A program made the translations under genes and the position numbers. The notes beneath the pieces were generated by a model. It did not search any database and had not been told where the DNA came from. It saw only the letters and a list, made by a program, of their open reading frames with translations. This document shows positions 17,201-24,157 of a DNA stretch of 39,534 bases, piece by piece; position 1 is the first letter of the stretch; each line of letters starts with the position of its first letter. This DNA comes from Chitinophagaceae bacterium (GTDB taxonomy: Bacteria; Bacteroidota; Bacteroidia; Chitinophagales; Chitinophagaceae), in contig CANBSW010000022.1 of the NCBI GenBank assembly GCA_947372235.1, forward strand, positions 1 through 39,534. Direction: 5' to 3'.

Positions 17201-18702
17201 ATCTTACCCTGGCCCGTAAGAATATCAACAGGATGGTACGTTTCATCAATCAACTGCTGGATTTCAGAAAATTACAAAGTGGCAAGATGAAACTTACGAT
17301 CGAAAAAGTTGAGATCGTTTCGTTTGTAAAAAATGTAGCAAGTCATTTTTCAGAAGCAGCTTATGAAAAGTATATCGAACTACGCGTCACATCAAATGTA
17401 AATGAACTGTTTGCCTGGATTGACCCGGACAAAATCGATATCGTAATCTATAACCTGTTGTCAAATGCTTTCAAATTCTCGGGTAATGGCCAAACAGTGA
17501 TAGCCAATATCAATCTTGTTAATAAAGAAAATTTTATTATTGAGATAATCGATCAGGGGATAGGTGTGGCACCAGATAAACTGGAGGATATTTTTGAATT
17601 GTACTATGAAATTGATAAAGTACAAAATAAGCACCACGCCGGAACCGGTATTGGCCTCGCCCTTTCCAGAGAAGTAGTGCTGTTACACCATGGAAAGATT
17701 TCGGCTCGTAATAATTCAAACGGAGGATTAACCGTTGCAATAGAATTAAAGACAGAAAAGGAGCATTTTGCGGCGCAGGATCTTATTAGCCATCCTTCGC
17801 ATAAAAATGAAAGTAAAGAGCAATCTGATATGCAATTTAAAACAACAGGCGGTGCAGAGCAATCAATTGATGAAAGCTCACTTGTGCTGATTGTTGAGGA
17901 CAATATTGAATTGCGGCATTACCTGGCAGACCAGTTGAACGGTTACTACAGGATAGCAGCAGCTGAAAATGGGAAGGAAGGCTGGGAAAAAGCAATAGCC
18001 TTAATACCCGACCTGGTGCTAAGTGATGTAATGATGCCCGAAATGGATGGGATACAATTGCTGGATAAACTTAAAAATGATATAACTACCAGTCATATAC
18101 CCGTTATCTTATTAACGGCAAAATCATCAGTGGAAAGTCAAATTGAAGGGCTAATGTATGGTGCTGATTACTATATAACAAAGCCCTTTAATACCAGTTT
18201 TATTCTGGCTTCGATAGACAATCTGATAAGGCAAAGGAAAAAGATTTTTGAATCATTGCTTCTGAATAAAAATATTTCAAATTCAAATAGCTGGAAAAAA
18301 AGCGCGAGCACAGATGAAAATGAAAATGTCAGTGTTCATTCAGAAAGAAAAGATCAGATCGTTATCACTTCCAAAGATGAAGCATTTCTAAAAAAGGTAA
18401 TTGAAACTGTGGAAAGAGAAATGCATGATTCTGAATTTAATATTGATAAATTGGCTGAATTATTATTAATGGGCCGGACTACATTTTACAAAAAATTCAA
18501 GAGCCTTACTAACCTCGCACCAATTGAATTCATTAGTGATACGAGAGTGAAACGAGGTAAAGAAATGATGGATAAAGGAGAAGACAATATTGCAACGATC
18601 GCCTTTGAAGTAGGCTTTGGAAGCACCAAGTATTTTAGCACATGTTTCAAAGAAAAATACCAAATGTCTCCTTCTGAATATGTAAGAATTAATAAACATT
18701 GA
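14272..18702 (+). CDS. Hybrid two-component system sensor/regulator (HTCS)
   Basis: The protein has 1476 residues from the ATG at 14272 (a TTG at 14263 is in frame, but the ATG gives a good signal peptide, FLTFSLVLLLTQLHAQ). Order: periplasmic double seven-bladed propeller of Reg_prop repeats (residues about 25-800, many of the type D-x-x-G-x-[LI]-W-[IVL]-G-T), Y_Y_Y domain (about 815-885), one membrane helix (about 895-920), HisKA with His948 in NISHELRTP, HATPase with N-box NLLSNAFKFS (about 1061) and G-boxes DQGIGV and GTGIGLAL, receiver with phospho-acceptor Asp1252 in LSDVMMPEMDG, and AraC-type HTH (about 1369-1476). Such regulators sense an oligosaccharide in the periplasm and activate adjacent susC/susD genes. 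The gene lies 102 bp beyond GH28, at the end of the esterase-GH28 unit, and is the obvious regulator for this locus. Confidence 0.96.
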   Translation: MLSKFKLFLTFSLVLLLTQLHAQLNSKIEHYSTEDGLCNNHVMCITKCSEGFMWFGTWDGISRFDGRNFKTYTSRPGDSSSLKSTRIDYIVEDRSGYLWLKAYDYQVYRFDKRTGQFLAVADMLAKINIKDIVFDKIIITDTGQVWLLTTNQGIFHITNTNSTTPKILRYTTSDAGNFNLPSNNINFFFEDHEKNIWIGTDKGLCFLSPEKSGSFKRQNTETYKIQQELFTCIGEDAQRVWLGTGSGTLYSYEKALKSFSVKTISANKINVLCLSKNNNTLYAATSGGELITLNTFNGKVNIALMPEAEPLYAIYEDRSGQLWLQPKNRGTVKYNPVEKKFKRFFKKGVPSLVETSYDVFEDNENRVWIRIKGGGLGYYNTETDKIEYFDSDLGSANHILSNVITCKYFDTTGVFWISTISRGFEKIVFQRNDFAPRYLVYNPVKEQDNEVRGVYNDNKERVWIATKSGKLYLQDNDGNRMPVFFSNEPSGGIGGVYTILQDKKGVVWLGTKGNGLFKAEPMDSANTRYKLTHYPSDKNDIYSLSSNLVYSLVEDNMGRIWIGTFENGINLLEVKAGKTQFINARNGFKNYPIITAGKVRNMQLDKTGNLWIGTTNGLLVSTISAANPADIRFQSYKKNTGDKESLGNNDIQFIFRDSKNRMWVATSGGGLNHAMGNVEKGLKFRSFTKEDGMPSNYVLGITEDNNGNLWMSTENGLSRFSTDNLQFRNYDSYDGLPQTVFSEASALRLSNGNLLFGCIKGYLIFSPEKITYQRIKAALAFTGFQVNNKDILPSLDKSSLHLDINDSKEINLRYDENVISIDFTVLDYRSDNKQTYAYRLVGFDKDWNNVVDQHKATYTNLPPGDYVFEVKNLNTELYTEQPFKKVSITILPPPWRTVWAYLIYFILLVIIIETIRRALSTMIRLKNRISMEQRLTELKLNFFTNISHELRTPLTLIVNPVNEVLAKEKLSIKGHEHLTLARKNINRMVRFINQLLDFRKLQSGKMKLTIEKVEIVSFVKNVASHFSEAAYEKYIELRVTSNVNELFAWIDPDKIDIVIYNLLSNAFKFSGNGQTVIANINLVNKENFIIEIIDQGIGVAPDKLEDIFELYYEIDKVQNKHHAGTGIGLALSREVVLLHHGKISARNNSNGGLTVAIELKTEKEHFAAQDLISHPSHKNESKEQSDMQFKTTGGAEQSIDESSLVLIVEDNIELRHYLADQLNGYYRIAAAENGKEGWEKAIALIPDLVLSDVMMPEMDGIQLLDKLKNDITTSHIPVILLTAKSSVESQIEGLMYGADYYITKPFNTSFILASIDNLIRQRKKIFESLLLNKNISNSNSWKKSASTDENENVSVHSERKDQIVITSKDEAFLKKVIETVEREMHDSEFNIDKLAELLLMGRTTFYKKFKSLTNLAPIEFISDTRVKRGKEMMDKGEDNIATIAFEVGFGSTKYFSTCFKEKYQMSPSEYVRINKH

Positions 18703-18928
18703 TTCTTTATGAATTTACAAGATTAAGCAAGAACAAGTCTGTTGCACATCCTGATAAATTTTAAAAGATGTTGATGAAAAGACAGTGTCTAATTGCTTGA
18801 GGCATTCCCATTCCCAGTAATGAGATAATTGGATGGAAGAGTATCACTTTTTAAGTGAATTTAACTCGATCTATGGCTGATAAGGTGTTAAAGCAAAAGG
18901 ATAATATCCTAAATAACACATATTTAAT

Positions 18929-18966
18929 AATACCTCAGAAAATAACAAAATGTTTTCTGAGGTATT
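18929..18966 (+). terminator. Perfect 14-bp hairpin, probable HTCS terminator
   Basis: AATACCTCAGAAAA (18929-18942) pairs perfectly with 18953-18966 across a 10-base loop. The 3' arm ends in ATTTCTTT, a short T-rich tail, which fits an intrinsic terminator on the + strand. It lies 227 bp after the HTCS stop. Confidence 0.65.
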
Positions 18967-19110
18967 TCTTTGAAAATGACTCATTGTAAGTCCTGCAGGA
19001 GCATACTAACGGAAAAAGTAAAAAACCATCCCTTTTCATGCTTTCAGTAATGAGTTTAATAAAAAATCTTTTAAGTTTAGCCGGGGTAGACGGGGGCTTA
19101 CCTATAATTG

Positions 19111-19141
19111 TTTGTAAGAAAAAAAGAATTGGATACATTTG
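19111..19141 (+). promoter_or_regulatory. Bacteroidota-type promoter (TTTG-N19-TACATTTG) for the GMC gene
   Basis: TTTG at 19111-19114 and TACATTTG at 19134-19141 are separated by exactly 19 bases, matching the Bacteroidota housekeeping consensus (-33 TTTG, -7 TAnnTTTG). The GMC start codon follows 32 bp after the -7 element, giving a short leader. This suggests that the GMC gene is transcribed separately from the upstream regulator gene. Confidence 0.72.
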
Positions 19142-19172
19142 GTCAATACGAAAATCTGTCAAATAAAATTCG

Positions 19173-20873
19173 ATGCCAGAAGATAGCCTTAACATACATA
19201 AAATAGCAAAAGATAAAAATACCTTTGATGTAATTGTAGTAGGGTCTGGTATCAGTGGGGGGTGGGCTGCCAAAGAACTCTGCGAAAAAGGGTTGAAAGT
19301 ATTACTACTCGACCGAGGCAGAAATGTAGAACATCCTAATTATCCAACTGCAACAAAAGACCCCTGGGAATTTACGCATCGGAATGCACTTACGCAGGAA
19401 GAGATCAAAGACCACAAAATACAAAGCAGACATTACTCTTACCGGGAAGACAATAAACATTTTTACATAAACGATACCCAAAATCCCTACGAAGAAATTA
19501 ACCGTTTCGATTGGGTACGTGGTGATATTGTTGGAGGAAGATCACTCCTATGGGGTCGTGCCTGTTACCGCTGGAGCGATCATGAATTTGGTGCCAATTT
19601 AAAAGATGGCCATGGCGTAGACTGGCCCATCCGATACAAAGACCTTGCTCCCTGGTACGATTATGTGGAACGTTTTGTAGGTGTGAGCGGAAACAAAGAT
19701 GGTATCGATTCAATTCCTGACGGGCAGTTTCAGCCACCTTTTGAAATGAATTGTGTGGAGAAGGATTTTAAAACACGACTCGAAGCCAAATATGCCACAC
19801 GTAAAGCGATCATTGGCAGAACAGCTAATTTAACAGCACCTGTAAATGGCCGTACGCAATGCCAGGCGCGAAATCTTTGTCATCGCGGTTGTCCATTCGG
19901 AGCTTATTTCAGCACCAATGCCAGTACCATGCCGGCTGCAATTGCTACGGGTAATCTTACGGTTCGTCCCAATTCAATGGTAACAAAAGTGATGTATGAT
20001 GAACAAAAAGGAAAAGCCAGTGGGGTTGAGATCATAGATACAGAAACTAAAAAAACGGAAACTTTTTATGCAAGGATTATTTTCCTGAATGCATCTACTG
20101 TTGCTACTGCAGCCATATTGCTCAGGTCAACCTCCAACCGTTTTCCCAATGGCCTGGGGAATGGGAGCGACCAGGTGGGTCGTAACCTGATGGACCATCA
20201 TAAAGGAATTTCAGTTTCGGCTTCTGTGGATGGTTTTGAAGATAAATACTATTCCGGACGCAGACCCAATCCACTATTCATTCCCAAATTCAAAAATGTA
20301 CTGGAACCTAATGAAGGATTTTTTAGGGGTTATCATATGAATGCTACGGCTTCCCGAAGTACCGCCAGGCCAATTGCACAAATTGGAGCAGATTTTAAAG
20401 AGGCATTGTCAGAACCGGGTCAATGGAAAATCCGGATTTATGGTTATGGTGAATGTTTGCCTTATCAGGATAACCGGATTACATTGAACAAAGAAAAACT
20501 GGATCCATGGGGGTTGCCTATGATCAGTATTGACTGCACTTTCCGGGAGAATGAGAAAGCTATGCATGATGATATGGTAAAAACCGGTATAGAAATACTT
20601 ACTTCATTGGGTTATAAGGATGTAACGGATACATCCGAAATTTCAGCACCCGGGAATGCGAATCATGAAATGGGTACCGTTAGAATGGGTAAGGATCCCA
20701 AAACCTCTGTTCTCAACGGATTTAACCAGATGCATGAAGTACCCAATGTATTTATAACCGATGGCTCATGTATGGTTTCCAGTGGTTGTCAGAACCCCTC
20801 CATCACTTATATGGCACTAACTGCAAGGGCTTGTGATTATGCAGTTAAGCAAATGGGGAAGGGGGAGATTTAA
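19173..20873 (+). CDS. GMC-family FAD oxidoreductase with a putative iron-sulfur cysteine motif
   Basis: The protein has 566 residues and no signal peptide. The N-terminal Rossmann motif VVGSGISGG (residues about 22-30) with Asp47 at the end of strand 2 binds FAD. The C-terminal GMC signature is present: NHEMGTVRMG with His498, and QNPSIT with Asn541, the usual catalytic His/Asn pair. In between, Cys230-x5-Cys236-x3-Cys240 (NLCHRGCPFGA) matches the spacing of the 3Fe-4S cysteines in the catalytic subunit of FAD-dependent glucose dehydrogenases and relatives such as glucoside 3-dehydrogenase. Family members oxidise a sugar or sugar-derivative hydroxyl and pass electrons to a cytochrome or quinone. 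No gamma subunit or cytochrome gene is adjacent. It has its own promoter. Placement beside the glycan locus suggests a sugar or glycoside substrate; the exact one is unknown. Confidence 0.87.
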   Translation: MPEDSLNIHKIAKDKNTFDVIVVGSGISGGWAAKELCEKGLKVLLLDRGRNVEHPNYPTATKDPWEFTHRNALTQEEIKDHKIQSRHYSYREDNKHFYINDTQNPYEEINRFDWVRGDIVGGRSLLWGRACYRWSDHEFGANLKDGHGVDWPIRYKDLAPWYDYVERFVGVSGNKDGIDSIPDGQFQPPFEMNCVEKDFKTRLEAKYATRKAIIGRTANLTAPVNGRTQCQARNLCHRGCPFGAYFSTNASTMPAAIATGNLTVRPNSMVTKVMYDEQKGKASGVEIIDTETKKTETFYARIIFLNASTVATAAILLRSTSNRFPNGLGNGSDQVGRNLMDHHKGISVSASVDGFEDKYYSGRRPNPLFIPKFKNVLEPNEGFFRGYHMNATASRSTARPIAQIGADFKEALSEPGQWKIRIYGYGECLPYQDNRITLNKEKLDPWGLPMISIDCTFRENEKAMHDDMVKTGIEILTSLGYKDVTDTSEISAPGNANHEMGTVRMGKDPKTSVLNGFNQMHEVPNVFITDGSCMVSSGCQNPSITYMALTARACDYAVKQMGKGEI

Positions 20874-20954
20874 ATTTAATGATTCTTTCAGGGAAGAGAT
20901 TCTTCATATTCAATTTTTCATTTAGAAACTGAGCAAGTATTACTTAGTTCAGCG

Positions 20955-20990
20955 GTTTACTGATAGTATCAGATGATACTATCAGTAAAC
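20955..20990. repeat. Perfect 16-bp palindrome between the GMC and glycosidase-like genes
   Basis: GTTTACTGATAGTATC (20955-20970) is followed by AGAT and then its exact complement (20975-20990). Directly after it, CTGATA and TATCAG half-motifs recur (20989-21014). It lies 82 bp after the GMC stop and 87 bp before the next start. It may terminate the GMC transcript, although no T-run follows, or act as an operator for the downstream gene. Confidence 0.6.
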
Positions 20991-21077
20991 TGATAAATTT
21001 TAGTATCAATATCAGATTTCGTTGAATCTTATTCCAGATGAATCTCCTTACAATCATTTTCTTATTTTACACCGTAT

Positions 21078-23237
21078 ATGTACACACTCTCTTTTCATAA
21101 ACATACCAGCTTGCTTTTAGCAGGAATATTCATAGGGTTACTTATTCAAACAAATTCGCAGGCCCAATCCAAAATTGACCGCAAAGCCCTTGCAGAGCGG
21201 CATACAGTAATTGTAAGTTCGATTGATCCGCTGGCTTCGCTTTCGGTGGGTAATGGAAAATTCGCTTTTACAGCAGATGTTACCGGATTACAAACATTTC
21301 CCGAATACTATGCAAAAGGCGTGGCTTTGGGTACCCAAAGTGAGTGGGGCTGGCATAGTTTTCCCAACAAAGAAAAATTTACAGAGGAAGAAGCTTTGCA
21401 GGAATATCAACTGGAAGGTAAAAAAATCAGCTATGCTACCCAACCCAAGGCACCGGCAAGAAAAAAAGAGGCTTCAGATTATTTCAGGATTAATCAACAC
21501 CGTTTACAGTTAGGAAATATTGGCCTCAATATCATCAAAAAAGATGGTTCACAAATCACTATTAATGATATACAAAATATACATCAGGAACTGAATGTAT
21601 GGAAAGGGCAAATTACCAGCCATTTTACCATAGAGAATATTCCGGTAACTGTGACCACCTATGGTAATCAATCTGTAGATGCAATCGCTGTTAAAATCAG
21701 TTCTCCATTATTAACCGAAGGAAGATTGAAAGTAAGGATACGTTTACCATACCCAACCGGCGGTTTTAAAGATGAGGGTACCAATTATGCCAATGAGGAT
21801 AAACATGTTTCTGTAATTACAAGTGCACTGACAAATAATGCTACTATCAAACATATCTTAGATACAACCGTGTATTATGTGCATGCATCCTGGAAAGGTG
21901 TGGCATCTGTTAAAGAAAGAGCAAAACATGATTTCATTATCACCCCTGCAAAAACAGCTGATTTTGAATTTGGTATTTTGTTTTCACTCAATAGTAAAAA
22001 AACAGCACCGGATTATTCCATCACCAAAAATAATAGTGAAACAGCCTGGCAGCAATTCTGGTTATCCGGCGGAGCGGTTGATTTTACAGGCAGTACAGAC
22101 AAAAGAGCCTTTGAATTAGAAAGGCGGGTGGTACTCTCTCAATACCTTACCAAAATACAATGTGCCGGCAATTTTCCACCGCAGGAAACAGGGCTTACCT
22201 ATAATAGCTGGTACGGAAAACCTCATATGGAAATGCTCTGGTGGCATGCAGCACATTTTGCTTTGTGGAACCGTACCGAATTGTTAGAGAAAAACCTGCA
22301 ATGGTATTTTTCTTCCGCAGCAAAAGCAAAAGCCATTGCAAAGCGACAAGGTTTTGAAGGAATGCGCTGGCAAAAAATGACTGATAACAACGGTAGTGAA
22401 ACACCTTCATCTGTTGGTGCATTTTTGATCTGGCAACAGCCGCATCTTATTTATCTCGCAGAACTGGTGTACCGAAATACCAAAGATAAAAAGATCCTTA
22501 ACAAATACAAAGACCTCATTTTTGCAACGGCCGATTTTATGGCATCTTTCACAACCTACGATGCAAAAAAAGACCAATACAATCTGGGAAAAGGTTTGAT
22601 ACCCGCTCAGGAATGTTTTGATGCAGTAACTACTTTTAATCCCACGTATGAATTGACTTACTGGAGTTGGGGTTTACAAACTGCTCAGGCCTGGCGGGAA
22701 AGATTGGGTATGAAACGTAAAAAAGAATGGGATCTGATCTTACAGAAACTTGCACCATTGCCCATCCGGAATGGTGTTTACTTGCCAACAGAAAGTACAC
22801 CTGATGCTTATGCTGCTGATAGTAAATTCACAATAGATCATCCGGCGGTACTTGCGGCTTTGTCTACCATTCCAGCAGAAAATAAATTAGATACCGCTGT
22901 GATGCATAGAACCTATGACCTGATTGAAAAAGTCTGGCATTGGGATCATACATGGGGTTGGGACTTTCCTTTGATAGCTATGACAGCAACACGCTTGCAA
23001 CAACCGGCACTTGCATTGGAAGGGCTTTTTAAGAATATCAAAACCAATACCTATTTAGTGAATGGTCATAATTACCAGGACGACAGATTAACCATTTATC
23101 TGCCTGGAAACGGGGGGCTTTTGTCTGCCATAGCTTTAATGTGTGCCGGATATGATGGATGTAAAACAATCAATCCCGGCTTCCCGAAAGATGGTACATG
23201 GAAAGTGAAATGGGAAGGGCTGAAACCGATGTTTTGA
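21078..23237 (+). CDS. Secreted six-hairpin (alpha/alpha) glycosidase-like protein, family unassigned
   Basis: The protein has 719 residues with a signal peptide (SLLLAGIFIGLLIQTNSQAQ). The N-terminal half (to about residue 330) is beta-rich, as in the supersandwich domain of GH65/GH94/GH15-type enzymes (SVGNGKFAFTADVTGLQTFP, WGWHSFPN). The C-terminal half is helical with an (alpha/alpha)6 look: PPQETGLTYNSWYGKPHMEMLWWHAAH, LAELVYRNTKDKKILNKYKDLIFATADFM, ELTYWSWGLQTAQAWRERLG, then a closing NTYLVNGHNYQDDRLTIYLPGNGG. Glu in PPQETG or GKPHMEM and Glu in AQECFD are candidate catalytic acids, but this is not resolved. Similar proteins recur in Bacteroidota glycan loci, usually annotated as hypothetical. 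The palindrome at 20955-20990 precedes it. It is probably a periplasmic glycosidase of the same pathway. Confidence 0.65.
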   Translation: MYTLSFHKHTSLLLAGIFIGLLIQTNSQAQSKIDRKALAERHTVIVSSIDPLASLSVGNGKFAFTADVTGLQTFPEYYAKGVALGTQSEWGWHSFPNKEKFTEEEALQEYQLEGKKISYATQPKAPARKKEASDYFRINQHRLQLGNIGLNIIKKDGSQITINDIQNIHQELNVWKGQITSHFTIENIPVTVTTYGNQSVDAIAVKISSPLLTEGRLKVRIRLPYPTGGFKDEGTNYANEDKHVSVITSALTNNATIKHILDTTVYYVHASWKGVASVKERAKHDFIITPAKTADFEFGILFSLNSKKTAPDYSITKNNSETAWQQFWLSGGAVDFTGSTDKRAFELERRVVLSQYLTKIQCAGNFPPQETGLTYNSWYGKPHMEMLWWHAAHFALWNRTELLEKNLQWYFSSAAKAKAIAKRQGFEGMRWQKMTDNNGSETPSSVGAFLIWQQPHLIYLAELVYRNTKDKKILNKYKDLIFATADFMASFTTYDAKKDQYNLGKGLIPAQECFDAVTTFNPTYELTYWSWGLQTAQAWRERLGMKRKKEWDLILQKLAPLPIRNGVYLPTESTPDAYAADSKFTIDHPAVLAALSTIPAENKLDTAVMHRTYDLIEKVWHWDHTWGWDFPLIAMTATRLQQPALALEGLFKNIKTNTYLVNGHNYQDDRLTIYLPGNGGLLSAIALMCAGYDGCKTINPGFPKDGTWKVKWEGLKPMF

Positions 23238-23255
23238 TTTTATCATGAGGAATAT

Positions 23256-23347
23256 TTAACCGCAAGAACGCAAGGGCACTAAGTTTAGCAAGGTTGGGTA
23301 CTAAAAAATCCTTTCGAAACTTAGTGCCTTCGCGACTTCGCTGTTAA
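23256..23347. repeat. Imperfect inverted intergenic repeat (CGCAAAG type)
   Basis: The left arm, 23256-23286, and the right arm, 23317-23347, are 31-base imperfect complements (24 of 31 positions match; the inner GGCACTAAGTTT is exact) around a 30-base loop. Purine/CGC-rich repeats of this kind (CGC-AAG-CGC-AAGG) occur between genes in many Bacteroidota genomes. It lies between two convergent genes (stops at 23237 and 23370) and would make a bidirectional terminator-like structure. Confidence 0.7.
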
Positions 23348-23369
23348 ATTTAAATGCACATGTTATATT

Positions 23370-23960
23370 CTATTTCCAAATGCGGAAATTTAGTTTCCAT
23401 TTTTTCTTTTCCAGTAACATTCTCCAGTCAATAAACAGTGGGGCACAGATAATTACAATGCCAGGCAATATTGCCAGAAAGCTTTGCCAGGTTAATAATC
23501 CCTCTAAAATTGATTTTGAATTTTGAGCAATATAATCGCCCGTTAATACCATCAGCATATCGCTGATAAATTTCCCCACAAAAAATGCAGGGAGAATTTG
23601 TATGGGTTTTATTCTTGCCATGCCGGCAGCAGTGAACAATGGGGTAGAAGACATAGGCGTTAAAGTATAGATCAATACAAACAATTGTATCTGCCAGCCT
23701 TTGGTAGAAAGTTGCTTACCTATATATTTGAGGTCTTCATTTTTCTTTTGTTTAATATAGCGATCTGAGAGGCGGGGCATATAGAGGCTTAATAAATATC
23801 GGCCCATGGTAGAGCCAAGAACCCCGATTATTAGTACCATCCAAATATCAAGTCCATATCTTATCTGAAAAAATACCATCACAGTCCAGGCAGGCGGGCC
23901 AATGAAGGGAACAAGGTCTACCAGTAACGTAGCAAGAAAAACTAATAAATAGAGCCACAT
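23370..23960 (-). CDS. DedA/VTT-like inner-membrane protein
   Basis: The protein has 196 residues and is strongly hydrophobic, with about five or six membrane segments. Early Pro/Gly-containing sequence (LVDLVPFIGPPAWTVMVFF), an amphipathic Arg/Lys-rich stretch (YMPRLSDRYIKQKKNED) and the segment TLTPMSSTPLFTAAGMARIKPIQILPAFFVGKF resemble the VTT (SNARE-associated/DedA) superfamily, whose members are thought to move lipids or affect envelope homeostasis. It stands alone on the minus strand between the sugar-utilisation and polysaccharide-synthesis clusters. A good -7 element (TACCTTTG) lies upstream. The function is not known beyond the superfamily guess. Confidence 0.6.
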   Translation of the reverse strand: MWLYLLVFLATLLVDLVPFIGPPAWTVMVFFQIRYGLDIWMVLIIGVLGSTMGRYLLSLYMPRLSDRYIKQKKNEDLKYIGKQLSTKGWQIQLFVLIYTLTPMSSTPLFTAAGMARIKPIQILPAFFVGKFISDMLMVLTGDYIAQNSKSILEGLLTWQSFLAILPGIVIICAPLFIDWRMLLEKKKWKLNFRIWK

Positions 23961-24028
23961 AGCAGGTGTAAGTTAGTTAATTAAGTAGATAGAGTAAATA
24001 GGTAATTGGGGTAATTGATGTGTATTAA

Positions 24029-24036
24029 CAAAGGTA
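24029..24036 (-). promoter_or_regulatory. -7 element TACCTTTG for the DedA/VTT-like gene
   Basis: On the minus strand TACCTTTG matches the TAnnTTTG consensus exactly and sits about 68 bp before the start at 23960. A TTG upstream is 24 bases away rather than about 19, so the -33 partner is weak. Confidence 0.4.
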
Positions 24037-24157
24037 AGATTGATGAATCGATTGTTGAAGCAACGTTACCGATTAATAAACCGTATTGTTGTAGAGTTAT
24101 TTTATGGTACTTCAAATTTTATCAGAAGAAAACAATTTAGTGTAGAGGAAAACTGCT

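Larger units (their letters stand above)
18703..19172. other. Intergenic region between the HTCS gene and the GMC gene
   Basis: This 470-bp stretch has no supported gene. It contains a strong hairpin (18929-18966) that probably ends the HTCS transcript and a textbook Bacteroidota promoter (19111-19141) for the GMC gene. A minus-strand frame (18935-19273) overlaps the GMC start and looks like chance. Confidence 0.55.

Noticed and set aside
18935..19273. Minus-strand 112-residue frame
   Set aside because: It overlaps the start of the GMC gene and covers the hairpin and the consensus promoter; the composition does not resemble a known protein.
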